From NCBI GenBank assembly GCA_947095535.1, contig OX352772.1, positions 275,414,336 through 275,478,335 of the forward strand: DNA of 64,000 nt. The letters run 5' to 3'. The stretch is from Poecilobothrus nobilitatus (taxonomy: Eukaryota > Arthropoda > Insecta > Diptera > Dolichopodidae). Positions 51,204 to 62,056 of this stretch are shown in pieces. Every line of letters begins with the position of its first letter. Position 1 is the first letter of the stretch. The translations under genes were made by a program, and so were the position numbers. Under the pieces are notes generated by a model. That model made no database searches. It had not been told where the DNA came from and worked only from the letters and a program-made list of their open reading frames with translations.

Positions 51204-52597
51204 TTCACGTAAAAACCACCAGTCCGATTTCAACCAAATTTTGCAGGAATATTTCTACGAGCGTGAAAGGAGTTATAGGCTATATCGCATTTCGGTTCAT
51301 TAGCCCATTGCGGCCCGAGAACGTTTTAAAGCTGTTTTGATTTTTCGTTCTGCCTAAACGGTTTGACCGATTGAGTTGAAAATTTGCATAAATGTTTTTC
51401 TTAGCTGTTAGGGTGTACCGAATTTGGTTGCAATACGTTACTCAGATTCAACCCGGCAAACTTCCTAAAAATTTTTTTTTTACGATTTATGTCCAATTTT
51501 GTACGGTGGTTTTATGGTCTGAAAAAAAGCGTGTGAAAAATTTTTATGAAGTTCTGGTAACCCGTTTGGGTACGAGGGCCGAACTTCTGGTAACCCGTTT
51601 GGGTACGAAGTTCATTAAATTTTTTTGTTGTCCTGCTTAAAGGGTTTAATCAATTGATTTGCAAATTCGCAAAATTGTTCCTCTTTAGCACAAAAACTCA
51701 CTAGGTTAATTTAGTCACGATCCATTAACCCGTTTCGTCACAAGGGCTCAATGAAGTTTTTTAATTTACTTTGTTGTCGCGCTTAAACGGTTTGACCAAT
51801 TGAGTTGCAAATTTACAAAAGTGAAGCTCTTCACCCCAGAAGCTGATTCAGTTGATTTGGTTACGATCCATTAACCCATTGCGGCACCAGGGTCCAAACA
51901 CGCTTAAACGGTTTGACGAATTGAGTAGAAAATTTGCAAAAGTGTAGCTCTTCACCACAAAAGTTTACTCAGTTCATTTGGTTACAATACATTAACCCGT
52001 TTCGGCACCAGGGCTCAATAATAGTTTTTAATTTCTTTGTTGTCGCGCTTAAGCGGTTTGACCAATTGAGTTGAAAATTTACAAAAGTGTAGCTCTTCAC
52101 CACAGAAACTCACTGAGTTGATTTGGTTACCATCCAATAACCCACTTCGGCACCAGGGCTCAATGAAGTTTTTTTTACGCTATCCTTCATACGACAATCA
52201 ACATGTCATCATTCAGGAATGCATTACTAACATATGGTCTACCTATATAAGATGCATTATACACATGATCTTATCCATATACAGTACTTATTCTTACACA
52301 TTTTCTTAACCTTATTCAATATCAATTTGAAAACATAATTATGTATTAGAAAAAGTTAACGTAAAAATATTTTGGTTGATTTGTAAAGGTAAAAAGTAAT
52401 TCAATTGGTAAAAAAAAATTGAATGAAATGTAATTAAATGATATTAATTAAATGTAATAAACATTAAAATATTAATTACCAGCATCTGTAAATGCAACTA
52501 TTTTAATTAAATTATATTAACGCTAAAACAAAAGTTAATAATTTTTATTTCATAAAGCCAACAAAATACTCCAGACAACGCCGTGTACTCCTGCCAG
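51204..52597 (+). mobile_element. non-autonomous Helitron, 5'-truncated and rearranged
   Basis: Similarity to 23186-24196 starts at TTCACGTAAAAACCACCAGT, so about 40 bases of the 5' end are missing. The 3' end shows ATAAAGCCAACAAAATACT, the hairpin remnant ACAACGCCGTGT and CCAGT, where the intact copy has CTAGT. Internal direct repeats (CTTAAACGGTTTGACC type) start at 51636, 51782, 51903 and 52048, spaced 146, 121 and 145 bases. A local duplication of 33 bases (TTCTGGTAACCCGTTTGGGT at 51552 and 51585) is special to this copy, as is unrelated sequence at about 52180-52380. Confidence 0.8.
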
Positions 52598-53786
52598 TAA
52601 TATATATTATTAACATTACACCATTTCAAAATATACGTATTTGTGTGGGATGGATAAATGGTAATTTATTTTTTTACACTAAAATATCTTCGTTCTTTTC
52701 GTATTAAAAATTTTAGTATTTGTTTCTTGATAATCTTATTAACCTTAGCTTAAATAGCTTTAATATTCAAAATTTGAAAAGTTATTGCGAAATGTGAATA
52801 AATATTTTTTACCATTGTAATTAATGAATGTCTTTCATATCATAAAATATTTAAAAGCTATTCGCATAAAATAATCATTTGACTACGACATATTATTATC
52901 TATAGGTATACAAAAAAAAAAACAAAAATGAGTGAATATACGATAATAATACAAAAAATAATGTATTATTAGTAAATTTTGTATTATGCATGGATGATGT
53001 CAAATACGGCGTCACTTTCTTACATTTCTTAGAGATAGATATGTACCTACTCATTTGTATCTAAATATTATTGTGTTGTATTGCATTGCATTAAATATTG
53101 AATAAAAATATAATAATTTATCATGACTGTTCATCATCATTATTTTGATCATCATTATTATAATGAACCATAAAAAAATGAAATTTAAAAAATAAAGATA
53201 TGTTTCATATTGAAAAGATGATGATTATGTATGATACGTATGAAAATCCATAGCAATAAAAATTACTAAATGACAACCTCTTGTTGTGTAAAATACATGA
53301 GCACAAAGGCAAGTAAATACAAAATTAACGACAAAATATCCACAGCTGAAAAGAATATAATTTATTATGAATAAAATTCAAAAAAGAATTTTGGTTTTTT
53401 TTTAATTTTGGTTCTTCAGGAAAAAAGAACAGAAAAGGTGCTTGATATTTACTTTTGTCCCAAGTGATACGGTTTTCTGATGATGATAATATTTCGGTTA
53501 TTACTATTTACATATAAGATATAGATATATGTGTATATATTTATTTAACTTTACAAAAATTCCTCATACCCTGTACAAAGACTTACTATAATACATAGGT
53601 ACAATCCCAACAAAAAATTTAATGTTTATATATTAAATATTATATGGTATTAATCTGACGGACTTCTCTTAAAATTAAGTTCAACAAAATTAACAATACA
53701 TACTTTTTTATTGTTTTGTAAATATATATCAAAAAAGATAAATTATGGTTCACTGATCTTTGTTTTTTTTTTATTCTCGAGATATA
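52598..53786. other. intronic AT-rich DNA, nothing recognised
   Basis: AT-rich with ATT/ATC-rich patches near 53130-53160. No gene or element was recognised. Confidence 0.5.
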
Positions 53787-54404
53787 GGGTGTTCAAAATT
53801 GAGGTATCATTTTAATTTTAATAAAAAAAGACTTTTTTTGAAATATTAAGTATATTTTTATTTTAATTTATTACAAATAGGTTCCGGTTAATAATGAAAA
53901 ATTATGTCGGCCAAGTGGCCCCCTCTACTACTTCGGCAGGCTTCCAATCTTTTACCAAAATTCTGAATCACGTTGTTCAATAAACTGTTCTCAATGGTTG
54001 AAATCTGCTCGATAATGTTGTTTTTAAGCTCTTGAATTGTTGTGGGATTATTGCTGTACACTTTCGATTTCACAAAACCCCACAAAAAAAAATCCAACGG
54101 TGTCAAATCGCACGATCTTGGTGGCCACATCACTCCTCCTCTACGAGAAATAATGCGATCTTCCAACTTTTCCTTCAAAAGATCCATTGTTTCTCTTGCT
54201 GTGTGGCAAGTGGCACCGTCCTGTTGAAACCACATATTCTCTACGTTGAAATCATCAATTTCCCGCCTTAAAAAGCTTCGGATCATCTCTCTGTAGCGAT
54301 TTCCATTGACCGTAATCGCATTTCCATTTGCGTTTTCAAAAAATATGGTCCGATGATTCCTCCTGACCACACCAAACCGTAACTTTTTGTGGATGTACTG
54401 GTAT
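53787..54404 (-). pseudogene. mariner-like transposase, C-terminal two thirds in frame
   Basis: The minus-strand open frame (stop at 53888) contains a DDE transposase segment from about 54404: VRRNHRTIFFENANGNAITV, RYREMIRSFLRREIDDFNVE, then the second catalytic motif MWFQQDGATCHTARETMDLL, and the third, MWPPRSCDLTPLDFFLWGFV. The end is KSKVYSNNPTTIQELKNNII followed by a C-terminal SSRGGHLADIIFHY. The Asp of QQD and the Asp of SCD are 36 residues apart. The 3' terminus is probably GGGTGTTCAAAATTGAGGTA at 53787, next to a host TA (53785-53786). The N-terminal helix-turn-helix and first catalytic Asp are missing, because the frame runs into unrelated SINE-like sequence at 54405. The preserved part has no stop, suggesting a fairly recent copy. 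No mobility is expected. Confidence 0.9.
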
Positions 54405-54556
54405 AAAATAAGCTGTAAATACCGAGGGAGTGTGGGTTTGAATCTCACACACACGTAAGAGTTATTCCCCCTTACGACATTTACAGCCACGCCTGAACAG
54501 GAAAGGCTGTGTAATTTCCTGTCCACATTTATGTGGCAGAGAAATGCAATAAAAAA
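54405..54556 (+). mobile_element. tRNA-derived SINE-like fragment joined to mariner
   Basis: The plus strand shows GTGTGGGTTTGAATCTCACA (54430-54449). It matches a tRNA T-arm and pol III box B (GGTTCGANTCC with one change), with a five-pair stem around the loop. Downstream are a CGTAAG...CTTACG hairpin, an inverted GCTGTAAAT...ATTTACAGC pair, and an A-rich end (GCAATAAAAAAAA near 54547). A clear box A was not found upstream, so the head may be missing. On the minus strand it supplies a fortuitous N-terminal extension to the mariner frame. Identification as a SINE is an inference from box B and the A-tail. Confidence 0.45.
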
Positions 54557-55880
54557 AATTATATATACCTATTTAGTTGGAAAATGAAAATCAGATCTAT
54601 GATAATGTCAAATTGTTACTTTAAATTCATGTAAGAGATACATATCTAATTTAATCTATTTTTAGCCAAATTATATTTTATTCCAAAAAAAAAAATATTT
54701 TAAAATGTTCAAATATCAGATTGAAAAGGTTTGCCAACTTAAGAAACTATATCCATGTCATATAAACTGCATTGTGAATTATGATCCAGATTCTTTCGAA
54801 ACAAAAGAAAACGGGAAGTATAATAATTGATAATAAATGTTGTTTTACAATATTATGTACTTGTAATAATCATTTGGCATTTATTTTCAAACTTTGAACG
54901 TTTTTCTATATTAATAATTCTATGAAACAAATATTAAATGTATATTTATCTGTAATTTTGATACTGTTATAATAATTTAAAAAAAAAAAACAAAATACAA
55001 TTTCTAAACATGTCATAAAAAGATATTGTAACAATTTCCTTTTTAGTAAAAATTAAAAATGATAAAGGAAAAGTTAAATTATAATAACTAACCAACTGTC
55101 TTCTTTATAACTCTATTTCATCGTTAAAATTAATTTCAATTTTATTATAATTGTGACAAGATGAAAAAAGAACAACAATATAATTTTATTCTAAATTTTT
55201 TATAAATGGTTTAAATGAAAGTTGACACAACACACATACAACACACATTTTTATAAATTCAAAGGAAATACTGCAACGTTAGTTTAATCGAACTATTTAA
55301 AAAGAATAATTTTTAAGTAAAGATTGATAAATTGTTGAACAAATAAGCCTTACGAATCTCAAATTTTTTACAAGTATATTTATTTTGAAACGTGGAAAGT
55401 AAATATTTATTGGATAAATTTTCCTAAGAGTAACGTGTATTTTATTTAGTGTTTAAATATCTACTTTTTAATAACTGACCATCATTTTTTTTCGTAGTTT
55501 AATTTCTATTTCCTGTTTCTAATAAATGCAACGGATCTACAGATCTTATTCTGATAAAATTAATATATTCTATCTGATATTACAAAAATTGTTATACATT
55601 TAAAAATAAATTAACATTATACCTACATATTTATACAAAATAATCACTCACAATCATCTCAACATTCCCAACTCTGAAAATTAAACAAAAAACTTGACTT
55701 CCACCAATCACATCAATTACTACACAAAGTTCTTCATATACCTAATTACATTTTCAAAATTTTGCTATGTCGCGAAAACTAATAAATTATATACATGTAT
55801 GTACATACATATTATATACACCTATTATATAATAATTTATTTCCTAACAAATTTGTGCACTATATATTGCTTTTTATATT
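54557..55880. other. intronic AT-rich DNA, nothing recognised
   Basis: AT-rich and featureless. Any lost left part of the mariner copy is not recognisable here. Confidence 0.5.
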
Positions 55881-56051
55881 GTTTGCGTTTCTTTTACACG
55901 AAAAGAGTAGTTGAGAGTAGTTGGTAAATGGAACGCTAACTTAACATAATCGTACTTTATTTACTCCTATCTACTCTTTCTCAAAGATTGGTGTAGTTAG
56001 GAGTAGTTGGGAGTAGAAAACAGTAGTTTACTCTGTAAAAGGTACGCAAAC
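55881..56051. mobile_element. 171-bp MITE with GTTTGCGT ends and AGTAG motifs
   Basis: The left end reads GTTTGCGTTTCTTTTACA and the reverse complement of the right end reads GTTTGCGTACCTTTTACA. Inside are many copies of GAGTAGTT/GGGAGTAG and one inverse block TTTACTCCTATCTACTC. It is non-coding. No clear target duplication was found and the superfamily is unknown. Confidence 0.65.
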
Positions 56052-56483
56052 ATTGGAATTAAACACCTAATACTGTTTAAAAAGAAAAAAAAAAAATAAT
56101 TAAATTCTTTAAAGATACAAAGAAAATAATGTACGCGCGCAAGTACATATCTAAAAAGCAAATGTAAAAAAAAAAGATGTAATCCAAACGCAACTAGGTA
56201 TATTCAACTTAACTGAATATTGTATTGAATGCAACCTTACATATTATTATTTTATAAATAACTGCATCATATCACATACATATATACATTTTGATAATAG
56301 TGATGATATATTGATGATATTGATGATATTGATGATAATAATGACAACTTCAACGAGAACAACTAAAAAAAAAAATTCAGTGATGATGAATACAAAATAC
56401 GTATAAGAATTGTGTATATTATATATGTATATATATACCTAATATATTATACATATGTACATATATATATATATTACTCTTAT
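56052..56483. other. intronic AT-rich DNA with GAT repeats
   Basis: AT-rich, with a short GATGATATT repeat at 56300-56340 and TATA/ATATGTAC runs at 56415-56475. Confidence 0.55.
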
Positions 56484-56863
56484 TGGGCCATTCCTCACGA
56501 GTAGTGTCCTCTTTCGTTATTTTTTACTTTTACCTTCGTTTCATTCCGTCTTGCCTATAAACTAAATTTGTGGTGGGGATTTTTAGGAGTAATTTTTTAA
56601 ACCAAAATTTTAGAATTTAAAAATTTAGTCCTCTAACACAAAGAAAACCTCAAATAAAAAATTTTTTAGGGTCAAAAATATTTTATGTGTACATACATTT
56701 CATTTTCGTATTTATCTACCTCTCACAACAAATTTTGTGTTAAAATGAAATATTTACACACACATATAAAAGTAACGACAATCTAGAGGAACAGTGTGGA
56801 AATAAAAAAAAGAGGAAAGTAGTCACGAAACGAAAGACGACACTACTCGTATGGAATGGCCCA
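56484..56863. mobile_element. 380-bp MITE with TGGGCCATTCC inverted ends
   Basis: The left end reads TGGGCCATTCCTCACGAGTA and the reverse complement of the right end reads TGGGCCATTCCATACGAGTA. Both continue GTGTCCTCTTTCGTT versus GTGTCGTCTTTCGTT, so the ends pair over about 35 bases. The AT-rich interior is non-coding. The nearest flanks both contain TTAT, but the target duplication is uncertain, so the superfamily is left open. Confidence 0.8.
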
Positions 56864-57484
56864 TTTATAGTGCATTGGCCTAAAGTGTTCTTCTTATCAT
56901 ATTTCATATCATTATTATATTATTGTTCTTGTTGTTTTTGTTTCGATAATGATAATAGGATGATAATCCCGGTCGTCACCGTTTTTTGTTGATAGTTAAA
57001 GTAGAAGCATTTAGAAAAAAGATAAACGAAAATGTTTTTTTTTATTTCTCATTTCTGAATTTCATGTTGCATTTTCTTTTTTTTACAAGTATGTACATCT
57101 ATGCAACAAGTTCTGTTTTTTTTTTGTTGCTTTTCGGAAGATTTTCAATAAGTAAGTAGTATATATATATCAGATTTTGTATCGGCCAGGTTATATTTAC
57201 TTTAAAAAATATGAGAATTGAACTGATATGTCTTCAAATTATTCATTCAAATAATTAAAACGTATTTTCAAAAGTATTTAGTTTTATTCCAAAACAGAAT
57301 CACTATATGGTATTGTTCCGTTTTGTAAAAATCAGTTTTTTGCTTTCGCCTCTTCTGTTTTTAATTTTCTTTAAGATGATTCAAAACAATTATAACAAAT
57401 TATAAAATAAGTATCCTTCACAGATAAAAAAAAAAAATTTGTGAAGGATATTGAAATAATATTGAAATGTTGAGTAGCCCGCTT
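56864..57484. other. intronic AT-rich DNA, nothing recognised
   Basis: AT-rich with T-runs. No element was seen. Confidence 0.5.
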
Positions 57485-57792
57485 CATAAGTTCAAAAAAA
57501 AAACGACATAAGTTCGCCATATTAAAAATATTATGTCAAACTTATGACACGTCCATAAGTTCGAAAAAAATATTAATATTAAAAACGACATAAGTTAGAA
57601 AGAAAATTTTTGTCGTTTTTAATATTAATAATTTTTCGAACTTATGACGTAAAAATTGAAAACGACAATAAGTTCGACAAAAATTTTCTGTCGAACTTAT
57701 GTCGTTTTTAATATTAACGCGTCATAAGTTCGAAAAAATTAGTAATATTAAAAACTACGTAAGTTCGACAAAAAATTTTGAACTTATGACGT
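57485..57792. repeat. array of 11 alternating-orientation CATAAGTTCG motifs
   Basis: CATAAGTTCG-type motifs occur in forward orientation near 57485, 57507, 57554, 57589, 57667, 57723 and 57758, and inverted (CGAACTTATG) near 57538, 57637, 57692 and 57780. They are linked by AAAAACGACATAAGTT and GTCGTTTTTAATATTAA phrases that are also inverted copies of one another, so several nested hairpins are possible. No coding capacity. It may be a foldback transposon or a tandemly rearranged MITE; no known family was recognised. Confidence 0.85.
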
Positions 57793-59077
57793 GACGCGGA
57801 GCCATGTTGAGTATTTAAGAAGGGGGTGGGCCTGATAAGATTAATAATTTATTCTATAATATTATATAAAAAAATTATATAGATTGTTAAGCTACGAATA
57901 CATTAATAATATAATATACATGAATTCTTTCCATATTTCAGTTTAACTAATCCTTCAAATAATACCAGTGTAGAAGTTAGATATTTTTATATTACTTAAT
58001 TTGAAAAAAGAAATCTAACTTCCCTTTTAAATAATCCCTCTAACAAATATATATGTATTTATACATATTATACGATTTGCATATGTGAAAATGTACATTA
58101 AATTATATTAAATAACTATAACAAAAAAAAAACTGATCTCATTTTAAAAGATGTGAACAAATTGCATTCTTTTCACATTTTCCTATGCGTTCCGTTCAAT
58201 ATTTTTCTTTATAAGAATATTATCATATAATATAATATAGGTCTATTATTTATAGGATACTATATTATATTAGATTACATTTAGAAAAAGAAAACTCAAT
58301 AATAAATATGTAATTTATTTTTTGTTTATAAGTGAACCGGCATGTAACAAAACTGAAAACAAAAAACAACGACAATAAACTAGTCGGCAAATTTCCTTTT
58401 CTTTTTTTCTGCTAATGCTATCCTATCGTAATGAAAAGAGCAAACTTTGTTTATAATGCAATATAAGATATAACAGAAAAGTAAATAATTTGATCAATGC
58501 GCGAGAATTCGTGATGTATTATTTATTATCTATCTTGAGATTTATTTTAGTTATGTTTTTTTTTTGTTTTTCTCAAATGCAGAATAAAAACTATTTTACA
58601 TTGACCCTTCTGTGTTGTAAGATGTTCGTTCGCTTTATTTCACTTATAAATTAATATGAAGTATTAACTTTTATATATGTATATATGTATATAAATACAA
58701 TGTATATATATAATATATATATTGTATTGTAATGTATATATATATGTATATGTATATTTTATAGATAAGATATATGTATATAAATATTATATACATACAT
58801 TTATAGACTATATCAATTATTGTAGTGATAGAAATAATAATATTCAATTTGTAAATGAAAACTCAAAAAAAAAAAAGAAAAATAAAAAACGAACATTTCC
58901 ATTTTGTTACGATATTGCATATTATAATTACGAATTCTAATCATTGATGAACTTTTGAGAGCAATTTGTTCGACTTCTTATAAAAATAACTATAAGTAAG
59001 TACTTCAAAGTACTTTTTAAGTATTTTTATATGAAAACGAGGAAGAGTACAGTAGAGTAGACTGTGTCAACTCTGGG
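57793..59077. other. intronic AT-rich DNA, nothing recognised
   Basis: AT-rich with TATATG-type microsatellites near 58670-58760. No element was recognised. Confidence 0.5.
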
Positions 59078-59877
59078 ATACCCGTATGAACGTAATATAC
59101 CCTGTTTCTATAAAACTTGATCATCTTTTAAAAACATTCAGATGTTTTAGTACCGACATATAGTTAACAGACATATATTTATGTAAATTATGGAGTTGTA
59201 TGACAGCTACCCGAATCTATTGCACAAGCACAACCAAATTTTCAGAAGTTGTTGCCATAAAACTTGATCATCATTTATAAGATTTAAGACGCCTAGCTTC
59301 ATTAAGGTCCAAGAGATGCAAGAAATCTGAACCGGCTGCTCTAGACCAACCAAATTTTACAAAAGTTGTTGGCATGTTACTCGACACCTCTTTACTAAAT
59401 TTCAAATTCCTAGCTTCAGTAAACACTGAGTTATTCTCATTTGAACGGAGAAGTTGTATGGTAGCTACCCGAACGCGCCGCACCACTGCAACCAAATTTT
59501 ACAGAAGTTGTTGCCATAAAACTTGATCATCATTTGCAAAACTTATCATTTCAGAAACCTAGCTTCAATAGATACTGAGTTATTTTTATATAAAGAAAGA
59601 AGTTGTATGGCAGCTACTCAAACCCGCCGACCGAAAATGTTGAATTTAAATAGCAAAACTAACAATTTTGCAAAAGTGACGAAAAAAAAATTTCAGCCTC
59701 CTAGCTCTTTTATTTTTTGAGTTATCGTGCGGACGGACGGACGTACATGGCTTAATCGATTCAGAATTCCATTCTGAGCGGTTCAATACCTTTGACACTA
59801 TATCTAGCTCGACTCCTTTAAGGTGTCACAAACGTAATGGTAAATTTATACCCTTGAACATAGTTCATACGGGGTAT
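59078..59877 (+). mobile_element. TATACCC-ended non-autonomous element, about 800 bp
   Basis: It begins ATACCCGTATGAACGTAATA and ends AGTTCATACGGGGTAT, so its tips are inverted copies (ATACCC-C-GTATGAAC). The interior has three direct repeats marked CAACCAAATTTT at 59231, 59347 and 59489 (periods 116 and 142), then a GCGGACGGACGGACG block and TTCAGAATTCCATTCTGAGC near 59758-59780. The copy at 1-545 aligns from 59270 to the right end. It is non-coding and similar in plan to 44465-45378. Confidence 0.8.
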
Positions 59878-59967
59878 AAAGAAACAGTTAACCGAATAAA
59901 AACATTTTTATTTTAATCAAAAACAAAAGAAACCAATTAAATTATAATGTAATTTAAATTGTTTGAA

Positions 59968-60622
59968 TGAAAATTTCGGTGGTAATAATGTTCCAGGAAA
60001 TATGCCCTTCCGATGCGAAAATAAAACCGAAATCGCGAATTTTGATAATGCGGGCCCTTATTACCGTTTTGAAAAGGAAATAAGGGCGAAATTGAAAACG
60101 AAATAAAGTCGAATGCCTGTATTCAGAGTTTATCATTATTATTAGAAGTATTATTAAACTGTATTATTTGACATGAAAGAAATAAAATATTATTATGCAA
60201 AAAATGATACACAAACCTTAATTTAGAAGCTGTAGAATCTCGCTCTGAAATCTTTCCTAATTTTTGAATACATGTTTTTAATACATGTTTCAAAAATTTC
60301 AATATTTTCACTTTTGAAATTAAATTTTTCATATATTCGTTCTGGAAAAAGGGAATACTTTGATTTCGTATCCAACTCGTATACATATTTGAACAGAAAT
60401 TCATATATCCATATATATGACACACTGATATGTCAAAATCAAAAGAAAAAATGAAATATTTGGAAAACGAAAATAAGGTCGATTCGACTTTATTTCCTTT
60501 TCAAAACGGTAATAAGGCCGAATTCTCAAAACTCGCGATTTCGGCATTATTTCCGCATCGGAAGAGAAATAAAGCCGATTTGGCTTTATTTCTTGGGGCA
60601 TTATTTCCGGTGACCAAAATTT
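59968..60622. mobile_element. foldback element with about 150-bp arms
   Basis: The left arm (59968-60115) and right arm (about 60460-60622) are inverted copies. Both contain CTTCCGATGCG, GAAATCGCGA, TTATTACCGTTTTGAAAAGG and AAATAAG when the right arm is reverse-complemented. The outer tips read AAAATTTCGGTGGTAATAAT and AAATTTTGGTCACCGGAAAT. The centre (60116-60459) is AT-rich and non-coding. Overlapping open frames on both strands result from the palindrome. The superfamily is unknown. Confidence 0.85.
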
Positions 60623-61492
60623 CTTTTCTTTGTTGATATCTTTTCTCTCCATTTTTTTTTTGTTTATTATATAAAAAATAATAATTTCCTTTCCATTAAT
60701 GAATTTTAATTTTTAAAACAATCATAGTTTATGAAAGAAAAAAAATAAAACCCAAAAAAAAATTTTCGAAATTATTTGTGCTCACGATAATTTAAATTTT
60801 TTTTTTCTTTTGTTTTTAATCTGTCTTTATTTTATGTCTCTCTTACATAATTCGTACTTTTTAAATGCAAAAAGATCAAAAAAAAAATAACAATAGACTT
60901 TATCAAAATAAAAATAAAACCAAAAAAAAAATATTTTCCCTTGTCACAAGAAAAATCATCAATACAATTAATATCAATATCATCACCAACATCATTTTAT
61001 CATTATTAAATAATATGATACTTAATCCATCTTTTAAAATTTTGTGAAGTGAAAATTTTAACAATTTTTAAAGAAAAAAACCATTTCCTTTCTAAAAAAT
61101 TTCAACAATGACTATAAAAAGAAAACAAAAAAAAAAAGGTTAATTGAAATAAAAAAAAAAAATTATATCATTGCTATCGTGTGTCCACAAAAAACAAACC
61201 CAGGAGACAAAATACATGTAAAAAAAAATAATGATGATACACGATCCATAACAAAGCTAATCAAACAACTTTTTATTGGGAAAAAATTTTAAAAGTACAT
61301 ATGTATTCCATATTTAAAAAAATTATATCAAAATATATATATGAGTTTGTAACTATTTATTACGTCCCACCAATACAAATCTAATAAACCACCAAAAAAA
61401 AAAATGATCACAAAGAAAAGGAAAAACGAATAAGTGTTGCCATCATAACTAATTGCTTAAGTAGTTTTTTTTTTGTCTCTACTCTGTTTCTG

Positions 61493-61550
61493 CCCAATTA
61501 AATAGGCAGATTTAATTACCCAATTAAATAGGCAGATTTAATTACCCAAT
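61493..61550. repeat. 26-bp perfect tandem duplication
   Basis: Two identical adjacent units, 61493-61518 and 61519-61544 (starting CCCAATTAAATAGGCAGATT), are followed by six bases of a third. Confidence 0.9.
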
Positions 61551-62003
61551 ACTTTAATAATTTTATTAAACCTTTATATATACTATACTTATCATTTGAA
61601 TTAAAAGACCTATATATACATATATATATATATTATATTATTGTTTTATTTTCTATTTGTTGGTAGTTGGTTTCTATTTGTTGTATATGTTTTGAATGAA
61701 AGATGAATGCTTATATAGTGATATTATACATATTGCATTGTTATTTCTCCATCTTCTCCTAAAATATCGAAAAATTTATTGTTTCATAATTATTTTACAT
61801 ATATGTAAGTACATACATTTTGGTATTTTTTTTCTTAACGTTTTATATTATTATCATTTGAAATTTAACCAAGCAAAGCAAGCCCTTAATTTTTTTTCAT
61901 TTTATTGTTTTTGATATACCGCGCCAGATCATATAATGTATATGTGCACATATGTATGTACATACACTTCTCTATCCTGTATGTAAGGCTGTAATATGAA
62001 ATC

Positions 62004-62056
62004 TGCAAAGATAATATGTACTAAGTTTATATATAATGGTTTATATTATCTTTGCA
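62004..62056. repeat. 14-bp stem inverted repeat
   Basis: TGCAAAGATAATAT (62004-62017) and its exact inverse ATATTATCTTTGCA (62043-62056) are separated by a 25-base loop. Confidence 0.8.

Noticed and set aside
54032..54271. Plus-strand open frames at 54032-54271
   Set aside because: They are antisense shadows of the mariner transposase on the minus strand.
60123..60652. Open frames on both strands around 60223-60652
   Set aside because: They are produced by the inverted arms of the foldback element and have no recognisable protein.
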